Source: Paramacrobiotus richtersi (taxonomy: Eukaryota > Tardigrada > Eutardigrada > Parachela > Macrobiotidae). From it: a stretch of 22,480 bases of DNA. The notes below the pieces were generated by a model. That model saw nothing but the letters and a program-made list of their open reading frames with translations. It was not told the origin of the DNA and did not search any database. The stretch spans positions 1-22,480 of the forward strand of contig JAQGAU010000942.1 of the NCBI GenBank assembly GCA_034698045.1. Direction: 5' to 3'. This document shows, piece by piece, positions 8,515 through 18,848 of this stretch. Every line of letters begins with the position of its first letter. Position 1 is the stretch's first letter. A program made the position numbers and the translations under genes.

Positions 8515-9210
8515 CCTCCATCCAATTGTGAACGGCAAGTGGTTTGGCCACTTTGCCGACACAAGGAAGTTAGTTGAATAACACCCATACGTCTGAATAC
8601 TCGTTTATTGAATAACTAGAAATAGATAGCTCTCGTAATAACAGATCCGGGCTTATATACACATAACTGCTGGTCATAACAGGTTTACGCACATCTGGCA
8701 CATCACACATTTCAGACATCGGACGAAGAAGGCATGAACACATGGATTTAGGTTATTACACATTGTGATACTGCAATACTGTGATCATCGTTATACTGGC
8801 TGTTGTGATCTATTTCACAGTCCATGTGCCGCCCAGCCGCCGTCCACACGCACACCCGGGTCACCTTGCTACCTCACCTCACCTGAGCTATCAGGAAAAA
8901 AAAATGTTTCGAAGAAGTATTTGGGGTGTAGTTTTCAACGAAGCTTACGTTAGGTTCAGTTCCGTTGGACTGAAAAAGATTGTTTCAACTTGGATTTAAT
9001 GGAAAACGTTTTTAAACTGAAAAATATGTGTCGAGTGTCCTTACTTTGTGGATCCAGTCTGAACCTATCACGAAAGACGTTTTTAAGCTAGATTTGGGTA
9101 CTTCTTTAACGAAATTTACAGTAGGTCGGTTGGGTTAAGTTCGGTTCGATTATACTGAAAATAATTGTATTTTAACCTGGATTTGATGGAAAGCTGTTTT
9201 TTTTTTGTAG
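8515..9210. other. Intergenic or intronic stretch with a diverged direct repeat
   Basis: There is no convincing coding frame. A segment of about 65 bp at 8949-9015 recurs in diverged form at 9129-9200, sharing ggttNagttc, actgaaaa, ggattt-atggaaa and a T-run. The second copy supplies the polypyrimidine tract before the exon at 9211. Confidence 0.4.
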
Positions 9211-9548
9211 CCGAAGCCATCGTTTCCTACTTGAGCTGGGATGAGTCAGGATTAGTGTGTCGACAGTGTGATCGGGCGCTCAAGTTGGGCGCTGAGATGG
9301 ACAACCACAAGCGCGAGATGCACAAACTCAATCTAGACACTCCACAGCGGACCGTCACCAGGGCGACAGATGATGAGCTGATGTGTCAGATTTGCTCGGA
9401 ATTCTTCCCCAGAAACAAGTCGGCCAAGCACGCCTCGGACTGTATTTTGAGGAAGATCGCACGGAAAATTAAAGACTTTAACAAGAGCGAGTGTTTCCTT
9501 GGGACTCGAATGTTGGGTGGTTTTTCCGTTTTTTCTGTCAGCAGTTAA
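9211..9548 (+). CDS. Terminal exon with two zinc-finger motifs
   Basis: A very strong acceptor (ctgttttttttttgtag, AG at 9209-9210) opens a frame of about 112 codons ending at TAA 9546-9548. Finger 1 fits C2H2: CRQC, 12 residues, H, 4 residues, H. Finger 2 fits C2HC: CQIC, 11 residues, H, 3 residues, C. A Lys-rich segment (LRKIARKIKDFNK) follows. This suggests a nucleic-acid-binding protein, perhaps a host transcription factor or a transposon-derived zinc-finger protein. Upstream exons were not identified, so the frame is supported only by the fingers and the acceptor. An AATAAA lies about 340 bp downstream. Confidence 0.5.
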
Positions 9549-10320
9549 TGATGTGCCAAAATCAATGAACTGACAAAGAATTCTGTTAACCCTTCGCACA
9601 GATGTGTAAGAATTTTAGATTGTTTGTTTTAATGTTTATTTTGTTAAAAGCAGTGCTGTTTGAATGTTTTCGGGTTGACTTGACTGGACAAACGTGGATA
9701 CAGTACTACGGCATATCGATTGGTCTAACTGACCTTATGCAGTACGGAACTAAAAAGCTTTAGTTGCGACGGTAAGCGGGACGATTTTTTCATTGCACAA
9801 GTTTATGGAATAATGGAAAGTATGGTGTCTGGTCTGAGTGGTCTCAACTGTGGAAATGTTCGTTATGAAATCACGGCTGTATTGCAAATAAATGACCACT
9901 GGGCATTTATGCAGTAATATTTAAGTAATAATACGTTGCGAATTTTGTTTGTTCGGTATTGTTCCACACAGACTTTTGTGTTTTTGTATAAGTTTTGTGT
10001 CGATTTTCGGGTACCCCCGGTATAATTCGCCTGCAATGATGCGCTGTAACCTTGTGGGAACGAATTGACAGTGTGGTCACCCGTGTCCAGAAAGTTTTAC
10101 CGTTGTTTCCTCTGGCAATACATCGTACACCGGCTCGTTTCGCCACCTCAAATTTTATCATGTTTTATTATTATTATAGCACTGCAGTTGCCAAAGCTTT
10201 AGTAAAGGCACTTACAACAGGACAATTAAGTCCTGATGGCTGGCTATTGAAAAATTTTGGATTTTTCGAATTTTATAATTTTTTTGGTTGATTTTGGAAA
10301 TGGAAATTTAGATAAAAGTA
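9549..10320. other. Probable 3' untranslated region and spacer
   Basis: No coding frame is supported. The first half probably holds the 3' UTR of the zinc-finger exon, ending after the AATAAA at 9887-9892. The remainder is AT-rich with no recognised feature. Confidence 0.4.
9887..9892 (+). promoter_or_regulatory. Candidate poly(A) signal AATAAA
   Basis: A canonical hexamer on the plus strand 339 bp after the stop of the zinc-finger exon, in a region without competing reading frames. It is the first plus-strand AATAAA seen after that stop. Confidence 0.35.
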
Positions 10321-10416
10321 CTCACGGTGGGAATCGAACCCACGCCATACGATCTCAGAGCCAGCTCTGATGCGCTGTCTCGCTCTGCTATTTAGTGCCG
10401 CTAGAGCACCAGTGAG
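10321..10416 (-). repeat. tRNA-like sequence: SINE head or tRNA pseudogene
   Basis: On the minus strand a perfect pol III B box (GGTTCGATTCC, 10340-10330) sits in a 5-bp T stem (gtggg/cccac). A near-consensus A box (TAGCAGAGCGAG, 10390-10379, 11 of 12) lies upstream. Outer ctcac and gtgag ends can pair as an acceptor. The spacing is too long, the D region is expanded, and the anticodon arm TCAGA/TCTGA leaves a six-base loop, so it should not work as a tRNA. A tRNA-derived SINE head or a decayed tRNA gene explains it best. Confidence 0.6.
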
Positions 10417-11049
10417 CCGTTTTTGGTACAAAACGGGCGTGAACTTTGCGGTACAGTTTCAAAATACCTGGCTTTCAAAGCCTCATGATATGGGATTTTT
10501 CCAGAATTAAAGCGTCTTTGTAGGCCCGATTAGCTCGTACGGATCGCGGTGAGTCTCGGAAGATGCTTGTATAAATTCCGGAAACATTTTCTCGTCATCC
10601 GCGCTTGCTGAATATCAGCTGTTTCACCCGAAACTTCCCTTATTACTGAATGAAAGTTTGCTGGTATTGATGACGTATCAGATCAGATACACCGCTTCGC
10701 GACAGGAAATTGCCGAACGTATTAGTATGGTACGTACAGTAACAAAAGGGTTATCAATGTGCATCAGACTGACTGACCCGGTTTCGAATTCTTCTGTAGA
10801 AAATCCAAACAATGGAGCCTGCATCCAATACTCTTTGCTATCGTTCACCGGTACTCGCTATATATATTCAGTGTAATAGTGGTCTAAAGAGCTGTTTAAA
10901 GAGCTGTCTAGAGAACTCTTTATCGTACAGATTTTGGTCCGAACAGTTCTTACACGGCTAACTCGTCAAAGAGTTCTTTAAAGATATTGAACACGGGAAA
11001 AAGGAGCTGACTACTCTTTCAACGACGATCTTTAAAAAACTGTCACCAT
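10417..11049. other. No supported gene; possible microexon and small hairpin
   Basis: A 25-nt stretch at 10524-10548 is bounded by a fair acceptor (cgtctttgtag) and a perfect GTGAGT donor. Around 10875-10985 the motif aaagagctgt is repeated, and agaactcttt/aaagagttct form a loose inverted pair. Neither is proof of a gene. Confidence 0.25.
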
Positions 11050-11316
11050 TTGACGACCCCGGCGCGCCATAAGAACCAGATGTTGGCATATCCGATTTAC
11101 ATAAGTAAGAAGGATGCAAAGAAAGCCGAACGGCATAAAGAGGAAGAAACTCCAGTCCCTTGGCAGCCATCCGCTGCGGGATATGACGAATTAGCAAAAA
11201 CTGAAAACGCTATTAGACACCCCATAGTCGAAAAGATAATCGCATGCCATTTTTATGGAAATATATCTGCCGGCATCGAGAGCGCTGCCTTGTGTGTGAC
11301 ATTTTGGTCACCTTAA
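11050..11316 (+). CDS. Possible exon, charged segment, unrecognised
   Basis: An open frame of 88 codons without an ATG at its 5' limit, so at best part of an exon. The middle is strongly charged (SKKDAKKAERHKEEETPVPW) and the following part (DELAKTENAIRHPIVEKI) could form a helix. It lies 68 bp before the better-supported exon at 11385. Splice sites at its borders are weak, and no family is recognised. Confidence 0.22.
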   Translation: MTTPARHKNQMLAYPIYISKKDAKKAERHKEEETPVPWQPSAAGYDELAKTENAIRHPIVEKIIACHFYGNISAGIESAALCVTFWSP

Positions 11317-11384
11317 AACTAGCTTCTTAAACAATTTGGTTGCTGAGAACAATACAAGTTTGCTGCTCCTCGCACCCGGGCTAG

Positions 11385-11546
11385 GTACCAGCGGCCTTTG
11401 GGGAAACTTGCATCGTGAAACAATCCAAAAGCCAGCTGTCCTTTTCTGAACGTTTTAGTGCCAATCGCGAGCAAATCGTTTTCGCTTTTTCCGACGGTTC
11501 GCTGCATACATTCGCTTCGCGGTCAGACATCTTTCGACTGTGGCAG
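11385..11546 (+). CDS. Candidate 54-codon internal exon
   Basis: An acceptor preceded by a pyrimidine-rich run (gctgctcctcgcacccgggctag, AG at 11383-11384) and a good donor (TGGCAG|gtatct) bound exactly 162 nt open in one phase. The product includes REQIVFAFSDGSLHTFASRS and ends in RLWQ. It loosely resembles a blade of a beta-propeller (WD-like), but the match is too short to call. An in-frame stop lies immediately upstream of the acceptor, as expected for a true exon edge. The parent gene is not identified. Confidence 0.35.
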
Positions 11547-12126
11547 GTATCTGATCACTGTGTTTCAGCTAAATTCTCCACATATATAATATTACGAAAA
11601 CTGCTTTCGGATTGCAAGAAGCATGGAAAATGAGGGGTAGACAGTCGTTGCATAACGCCACACCAAAGTCGAAATGGACCTGTTAGCCCGAGATCTCTGT
11701 CTTGCCCTAATTAGTGAATGTAAAATTAAAGTAACGGGAGCCAGCTAATTTAGTTCGAGGATTCACTCGGCGTGGTTGAATCAACTGAGACTAACAATTG
11801 ATTACTGTAACTCCAAGCGAAGCCACTCGCTAGTAATTACGAGAACAATAGTGCATTGTTTCTATATCTAGATTATAGGATACAGAGTAATCAATGCAAT
11901 TGTTCTGCCCATTTAGTCTATAGTTCATCCATCGCGGGCTTCTCAGCTTTCTCAGTCCAACAAGCTGAAACACTGAACGGCCACGGGGTGGCGCCTCGAT
12001 TGTAATAAAGTAGGCTCTTGGGAGCCGGGCGCAACTTCATACGATCGTTTTACCCAGAACACAATGCAAAATACAGTTATTCACTGGGATGTACCAAATT
12101 AATAGGCGACAGCCGTACTTGATATA
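11547..12126. other. No supported gene
   Basis: Both strands were read. Only short frames without motifs or convincing splice sites were seen. Confidence 0.4.
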
Positions 12127-13135
12127 CCCGTGAACTAATATGCACAGTAGAAAGGCTTATGCCCATAAACAAATTGCCGGCTAAATGGTTTATATTCCGT
12201 GTTCGTAAACAAATTTGCCAGATAAAAAGCTTCAAATCAGCTTGATCAGACAAATCAACTTGACGGTCATTAAGGTGTATGGAGACGCAGCTCTGTGCTA
12301 GACGATTCACTTGCTATGTATAATGTGCATATTGTACAATAGCGGCATACAGTACAATCCTTTACGTTTTTCTCGAAAAAACTCGTTTTTCCATCTTACT
12401 TCTGAAACACTGTTTGGGAACACCATGCCGCCGACACCTCGTACTCTTGCCATATGTGTGATGACTGACTCACCAACCATTCCATCCGATTGGGAGAACC
12501 GGCTCCCTAAACAGCTGTACGACTGTTCCGTGAGCAGAATGCCTTACGATTTAACGTGATAATGGTTGATGCGCCGGTACAGTCGCGCGGCTAACAAATT
12601 GTAAGCGGCGCGCTGATCCAACTGGCATACAAATACGCTGTAATTTATGAACTGCAAAACACAACACACTGTCTATCACCTTGTGCAGAACATCCATGCG
12701 CTGTCTTCATATTTCTAACGATACAGAAAAGCAATAAGGTCACAAGCGCTGTTGGCCGTGGTTGTTTTGTCCGGCCAACTAAAATCGTGTTTATTTGCTT
12801 TAGTACTGCGCTAAAATCATACTACAAATAAGACGGAGACACTACCTCCTTTTGATAAAATTTACTGATGTATTCCATAACCGAAAGACTCGTATATAAT
12901 GGCGGCTCCTGCCTTGTGACAGAAAAAGCTTTGGCGATGAACCTTGTCTGTGTATCAACTAATAAACTTATTTTTCTTGTGGAATTATTTACATAAACCC
13001 ATTTGCCGGGCTAGGGTTATGCTTTCCTTTTTTTTGCAGGTCACATACTATAACCATGACGTAGGCCTTCTGAGGGGTTTACAAACAAGGTTCACAGCGT
13101 AATCCGTGAACTCATAAGCCTTTTTGCCGGCAACA
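12127..13135. mobile_element. Suspected non-autonomous element with GCCGG-core repeats
   Basis: Related segments cluster here. cataaac-(3)-ttgccgg-cta is at 12164-12198 and recurs as cataaacccatttgccgggc at 12992-13027; a shorter copy is near 12206, and cataagcctttttgccgg is at 13113-13130. ccgtgaact precedes both the first (12128) and the last copy. Read on the minus strand from 13135, the edge begins TGTTGCCGGCAAAAAGG, which resembles the terminus at 22060 (TGTGACTGGCAAAAAAG). No coding capacity is seen. The left edge is unclear. Confidence 0.35.
12961..12966 (+). promoter_or_regulatory. Candidate poly(A) signal AATAAA
   Basis: AATAAA is followed within 20 bp by a T-rich stretch (tatttttcttgtgg), the usual context of a metazoan cleavage site. 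The gene it would serve is not identified, and it lies inside a suspected repeat. Confidence 0.25.
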
Positions 13136-13594
13136 AGCGCTACCTAACGCTTGTCCTCTACAATCCCATCCCACGGTACCACATATGATGAAATGAAAGT
13201 GATATGAAATATAGAATGTAGGAAACCTAGGGTCAAACAACAGTCAGAAAATGGAGCCAGTCACGAACAATTCACAAGCTTTACTGTTAGAAGTAAAGCC
13301 TTTGCACGAGTACGATGAACAAAATTGAAGTTTTTGGTAAACAGTATAATTTCAGTTAATTATTCCGCGGGAAGGCAAGCTAGGCATTACAAGCGGCTGT
13401 AATGGGTGCCAGCATTACGTTCATCGATCGAAAAAACCAAAAATCGATAGTGTATTTGTTGAATGTTTGCATGTCACATCGTGGTCGTTTCATTATTATA
13501 TTGTGATGAACTTTCAAATTGCACAGTTGGTAACTTGTTACTCAGTTGGTGCTCTGTCACACCAAATGCTTTTAACTTACTTTTTGCATTCTAG
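13136..13594. other. No supported gene upstream of the 13595 exon
   Basis: An AT-rich stretch with no recognised motif. It ends in the acceptor ttactttttgcattctag (AG at 13593-13594). Confidence 0.4.
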
Positions 13595-13798
13595 GAAGTT
13601 TGAACTGCAATTGTGCGAAGACGGAAAAACTACCAATTTTCCTCCGGATTCTGTTGTCAGCGAAGCAGATCTATTACGTCCTGTTATGAAGATTTATGTT
13701 CTGCGCACAGGCAAAACGTTTTACGAATTGGTAACCTTGAAAACCTATTCTGGGTATCTGGAAGTAAATTTCAAAGCCAAGAGCGGCAAGACAACAAG
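13595..13798 (+). CDS. Candidate internal exon of an unrecognised gene
   Basis: The exon is bounded by a strong acceptor (tttttgcattctag) and a consensus donor (CAAG|gtatgt at 13799). It is 204 nt, open, and phase 2 at both ends, so it could be skipped without a frameshift. The encoded segment has a compact globular look, with CEDGKTTNFPPDSVVSE, then VMKIYVLRTGKTFYELVTL, then YSGYLEVNFKAKSGKTT. The beta-strand-like alternation is clear but no family is recognised. The next exon may be the plus-strand segment near 14227, though phase agreement could not be confirmed. Confidence 0.45.
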
Positions 13799-14226
13799 GT
13801 ATGTTGGAAAGCAAAGCGAACACGAGAGCAAGGGCTACCTGATATCACAGTTAATTCCGATTCGTTCCACTCCGTTTTTTATTGGTTATCCAATACTTCG
13901 TAAGTCAGAAAAGGTACTGAGAATTTAACAGAAAACGAAAGCATGTCTGTGAAATTACATAACAGCATGAGTTCCTGCAGTGTGACATGAGAAGGTACGC
14001 GTTTTCAATTCGAGTGCGATAAAGGTACGCATAGATAAGACATTTAACAGTTATGATGAACTGTGAGACCAGCTACATCGTTTCTTACAAAATCTAACGC
14101 TACAAAAAGTGGCAAGACGCAGTGCGGATGGCAGAATTTTGTCCACGGTGCTATACTTGTCAACCTACAATGAGCAGAAATGATGATTTTGAAGGAGCCA
14201 AACAGCCATTCAAAGTATTTTTGTGA

Positions 14227-14660
14227 GTGCGCCTTACGCTGAACCACTGATGTGCCGGGGTACAGCGAGGCCGTCTGGAGATGCCGGCAAACCGATTTCC
14301 CTTGTTAGCAGCAGCAAACAGCCTGGATTGCCAACGTCGCTCGATCGAAATCGCTCTTTGGATCTTATCGATGAGTCGGAGAAAGAACTTTTACAGAGTA
14401 TTGCTGGGTTGACCATCGATTCCACATACTGGAACACAAGCAGCACAAAGAAAGAGGATAAGGATTCACGACGGCCAGATTAAGCTTTTGAAGTGTTTCG
14501 GGAATATCCAAAGTTAAAGAGAATCACCTTCGTTTGCCAAGCTCAGCAATCGCGCATCCACCTAGGCACCAAGGGATACATTTGCAAATTTTGCAAGACT
14601 AATTTCGACTGTTTTCACGAGCTAAAAGACCACAGCTATCAGCGAAGGAGACAGCCGTGA
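14227..14660 (+). CDS. Zinc-finger-like coding segment interrupted by an in-frame TAA
   Basis: One frame runs from about 14223 to TGA 14658-14660, broken only by TAA at 14481-14483. Before the stop the product is Ser- and charge-rich (LIDESEKELLQSIAGLTID). After it come 58 codons including RITFVCQAQQ and YICKFCKTNFDCFHELKDH, with the CX2C, Phe, Leu and first His of a C2H2 finger but no well-placed second His. Both sides look protein-coding, so the TAA could be a disabling mutation, a read-through site, or intronic. A weak acceptor-like gtatttttgtgag precedes 14227. The gene is not recognised. Confidence 0.35.
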
Positions 14661-15444
14661 AGGGCACAACATCATTCCCAGCTTCGCGTTAAGCAATTCC
14701 TGTTCGTTTTACTTTGCTTGAACAATACTGGGTCAGTAAAACTTCCATGGCAATAATGTGCGCTTATTTCGCATTACCTTCAGTCACAGCAAATTAGTTT
14801 CACTGATTTTACAGTTGACATGCCTGTTGTAGATTTTATAGTTGACATGTTTCTGATGTTCTGCTATCCCATTAACCCATAATGCGGTCAGATGTTCGCT
14901 TCGGGTCATGAGGCATGCGTTTGTTCAACAATTTTTTTACACAAAAATTCATTTCGACTATGTGATTGTCTGATTCTCTATACGGATTACAGTACGATAT
15001 ATTTTGCTTTCGCTTAGTTGGCTTTGGCCGCTACATGTTGCAGCAGTTGGGCAAAAAAAATCGTAATTTACCGTTTTCACGTAAACTTACTGGGCGATGT
15101 TTATACAAAGTACTGACAGTGCAAACAATGGCTTAACCCACTACCCAGATCTAAGCGATGAAAGTTGCATCAAAAGATCGTTGGCTTGCGACCATGCTGT
15201 GTTTCACTTGGTTCACAATAGAGGAAATTTTTATTCACAACACGAAACGGCTGCATGGTGCAAAGCCGAGCTTACTTAATAGAATAAGCATCCCAATCGT
15301 CCAAAACTGATTTTGCTGAATCGCCCGTCCGCGACGGTAGCTCTGCGAAAGCCTTCATTCGGAGAGACGAAACCATTGTTTTGTGGGCAATTTTTCACTG
15401 ACCGAGGCTGGTAGCTAATCAAGATCTACAACCGCCAATTTCGC
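14661..15444. other. No clear gene; possible decayed 5' part of the retrotransposon
   Basis: A frame at 15097-15279 encodes CDHAVFHLVHN followed by ETAAWCKAEL. This faintly recalls the SDH motif and the YxxADWxxLRxxL segment that end the endonuclease part of non-LTR elements. If so, the retrotransposon remnant starts at or before 15097. The rest shows nothing. Confidence 0.3.
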
Positions 15445-17347
15445 ATGTTTGAAAACCTAAAACGGAAGAAAGGGCGACGGTGTACTTCGTCCCCGGCTGT
15501 CAGTGCGCCTTTGTCAGTGCGTGTTCCGCAGCGCCGCGAAGAACGATTCTTACCCAGGTTAAAACGCGATGTTATGGATGTTATTCGTGAGTCTAAGAGA
15601 AATTATTTCGAAATGAACAGTAAAAATTCCGCTGTGATTCGGGGAGAACTAAATCGTATGTTAAATAGAACCAGCAGTACTGAGCGTCAGTTTGACGTGA
15701 ATTCTCTGAACAATAATTTTGCAACAATGGGAGAGCATGGTGTCCCACATGCACTAGCTGTAGTCCCAGAGGAAAGCAATGAAGCATTGTTGACATTCGA
15801 GCAGGTAACAGCCGAAGTCATCTCGATAAATTTTTGATGGCATGTTGCGTAAGCGGAAGTCCGCAGGAACAAACGGAATGCCGCATAAACTGATGTGTTT
15901 AATTTATCTGCTGTTAGTTGAACCATTGTGCCATCTTATAAATCAATGTTTTTCAAAAATTGTGTATCCGAGTGTTTTAAAAAAGCCGATGTTATTGCAC
16001 TGCCAAAATGTGCGAATGCACAGTCAGTGAATGATTGACGGCCAGTAACACTTCTCAGAAATTTGGGCAAGTTTGGAAAAAAGCTGGACAGATATCGTTT
16101 GTCGGATACCTCAAACAACCCGAAACCTTGTCGGCTAGCCAATCCGGTTTTCGTGACGGACAATCGAGAGAGACGGTGCTACTGAAAGTCACCGAAGATT
16201 GCAAGAAGGCTATTGATCAAAAGAAAGTATCGGTATGATATCTCTCAATTTTGAAAGCGTATTTCCTTCGGTTTGTCACAAAATACTACTCGAAGAGCTC
16301 AGAAATATCGGAGTGAAGAAGTCAGCCCTCGAGTGGTTTTATTCGTACCTCACTGAACGTATGCAGCGTGTACGTAACGGCCGACAAGTATCGCATTGGG
16401 CACTAGCTAACACAGGTGTACCACAGGGATCTGTCTTGGGGCCGATTTTATTTACGGTTTATTTGGACGATTTCCTGAAACTGGATCCTCCGGGTGTGCA
16501 GTTCGAATGTTTGCTGACGATACCATCGGATATGCAATTGGCAAGACGAAAATGGAAGCGGCTGAAAAACTGACCCGAGCACTTCCAAGGGGATGTGATT
16601 GGCTGAAATCAAATCGACTGGAGCTTAATGAAAAGACGTCAAAACTGATGTTCAGAAGTTCATGCCGCAATACGGAAAAGACCGTGCCTATCATGCTGAA
16701 TGGCCGTGAAATTAAACCGGATGCCATGGTAAACCATCTCAGAGTGATAATTAATGAGCACTTAAAATGGACCGATCATGTGAAAAAGGTCCAGAAAAGT
16801 GCTAATCATGGAATCGCTGCAATTAATCGAGCCAAGGATGGACTTCCAGTAGCCCAACGTATAGGACTTTACCGCGCGTTTGTCCCGTCTTATCTAGACT
16901 ACTGTGCGCCCGTGTGGAGCACCGCGTCTGTGTCCTTACAGGATAAACTGGTTTCCTTACAGCGGCATGCGATTCGCGCTATATCTGATTACGCTCCGGC
17001 TTCAACGACGAATTTAATGAAAAAATACCAGATTTTACCACTGAAGGAGCGATGGGAACACCTCGAAGCCATTTGGTTTGTATAAAATCAAACATGCACA
17101 GCAATTCCAGCTGCCTGGTTATCTTTCCGAAATCGTCGTTCTGGAAAAGCCCATAAAGCCGCACGCTGTCAGAAACAACGATAGAACTGTAATCAGGACC
17201 AGCGCCAACACAAGGACGAGAGAGGGCATCTTGGCGACGCGACTAAAGAAAATTCTCGACCAAATGGAACGGAACTTAAATAAAATTCTTGAAAGTTGCA
17301 CGTTGGCGTGTTTTCGGCAAGCATTATTTAGTGTTACTCTCGAATGA
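15445..17347 (+). pseudogene. Dead non-LTR retrotransposon ORF2 (reverse transcriptase and C-terminal part)
   Basis: The pieces line up in order as one reverse transcriptase: a basic linker (15445-15837), KSAGTNGMPHKLM and CFSKIVYPSVLKK (15842-15990), RPVTLLRNLGKF (about 16040-16075), SASQSGFRDGQSRETVLL (about 16130-16190), ISLNFESVFPSV (16235 on), TGVPQGSVLGPILFTVYLDD (about 16412-16470), FADDTIGY (16510), NRLELNEKTSKL, VPSYLDYCAPVWS (about 16890) and PGYLSEIV (about 17113). The frame changes near 15830, 15980, 16230, 16500 and 17080, and a TGA replaces the Trp codon near 16036. The first catalytic Asp (usual LDFxKAFD) reads LNFESVF, so the copy is inactive; the FADD pair survives. Overall style fits the CR1/L2/Jockey branch, but the clade is not determined. 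Confidence 0.85.
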
Positions 17348-17478
17348 ATGTGCCCTGTAATTCGCTTCTTTTTATGTTTGCTATTTCGTTTACCGTCTTT
17401 GTTGTTGAGCCAGGTGCCATTAATTATTCCCGTGCCATTAATGTTACCTATGGCACGAAACGGGTTACCTGCCTTGTC

Positions 17479-17500
17479 GTAGAATAACAGTAACAATAAC
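17479..17500 (+). repeat. Short taaca-type tail of the retrotransposon
   Basis: The sequence agaataacagtaacaataac lies about 130 bp after the last codon of the retrotransposon remnant. Short simple-repeat tails of this kind, rather than poly(A), are usual for CR1/L2-like elements. It probably marks the 3' end. Confidence 0.4.
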
Positions 17501-18848
17501 TTGCAATTTTTGAAGGAACATGCAGCAAGTTGTATCACAAATTCGCACGTTTAGAAGGTGTGATGAGTCGCACTGTAACCCGCTAAAAAATGAGAGTTTG
17601 TGCAATATTTTCGTGCTAATTTCGCTATTTGAACGTTTATTTTGGAGTTTGTTCGCACGAAGCCTGAAAATCTAAAATGCAAATAAACGTTGTACGCGAC
17701 TCCAGAATTTGCAGCAGTCTTCTTCAAAAATTAGGAAGTACAGACACACTATATGGTTTGATTATCTTACGGTATGACAATCTTAAGTTAGTAAACATCG
17801 TTCTTTAATCTTTTTTTATAGTTTTGAACTGCATGCATTTTACAGACGCCGCTTAGTATGCATCAGACAGTTCACCGAACATTCAACCGTGCTAACAATA
17901 ATCCATTGCTGGTACGATTTTTCTTGAAGTAGATGATGATTACATTGTATCCTACATTACATGTCAGCAGTCCGGGTATAACAGTCCATACTTGAGAGAG
18001 AGAGGCGAAGTAGACAAAATTATAGGAAACAAAAAGGTATAACAGTCTACAGGCGACTGACGAAACGGCAGAAACTGCTAAGAAGCGCAAGCCATCCCCT
18101 TGTATTTAATTCTCACAAGAACGACTTCACTGCACCTACTGGAAATAAAATATTGGGGTAAGCGATATAGTAGTCAGACGCAGACTTTAGTGGTCAGAGG
18201 TGGAGTCTGAGTTTGACTTTCAGCGCGGGTTTGTTTTACTTTCGAAGGTGCTGGCGTAATCCCGAATGTCATCAGCTGCAAGGAGTAAAAGCAAATTATT
18301 ACGATTAAGGTACCCAGCTGTGCATAGTTATAGCTACATGACTGCATGATATGCATCCCGTATGTGCCTGCAGCATGTAGCATTTCAGTACTAGTCGTCT
18401 GAATGCGTATGACGGTGTACAAGTATCTCGACGTCATGTGTTTACTATTAGGTCACTATAGGTCAGTAATATTCACAAATCGACAAACAAAAATCGACAC
18501 GTAGAAAGATATTAATCCAAGCGGGTCCGTGACCATAAGCATCGATTTTTTACCCTGAAAAAGCTCACGTATATGAAAAACAGGGCTTATAATTGCAGAT
18601 TTCGAGAGACTTCTCTCCGAACACGCAAAAACGCGCATCCTGAAAACTTTTATTAATAAATCCACTGAACTCACATGTGAACCTCGTGATTCTATATTCA
18701 CACGTGTTAAAAAAGTTTTCGCTGAAATCTCGCACCAGATTACAGCTAATAACAATGGCGCTATTATGCAATGCTTATCTGATTTTTTAAAAATAGTCTT
18801 CTATTTTTTTAGCATTTTTTAAATATCTGTCCGACTAAAAATGTGGGC
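17501..18848. other. Intergenic, no gene supported
   Basis: Frames here are short and lack motifs. A TTTATT at 18649-18654 (AATAAA on the minus strand) may serve the acidic-protein gene that ends at 18849. Confidence 0.4.
18649..18654 (-). promoter_or_regulatory. Candidate poly(A) signal for the acidic-protein gene
   Basis: AATAAA on the minus strand about 195 bp after the stop codon of the gene at 19307-18849, in an AT-rich stretch without competing frames. Confidence 0.35.

Noticed and set aside
10321-10416. Functional tRNA gene
   Set aside because: The B box is perfect but the D and anticodon arms and the overall length are wrong for a working tRNA.
16235-17085. Intact reverse transcriptase gene
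   Set aside because: At least five frame changes, a stop codon and loss of the first catalytic Asp show a dead copy.
18456-18771. Minus-strand frames of 99 and 68 codons
   Set aside because: They overlap each other in different frames, have no motif, and lie downstream of the acidic-protein stop where a 3' UTR is expected.
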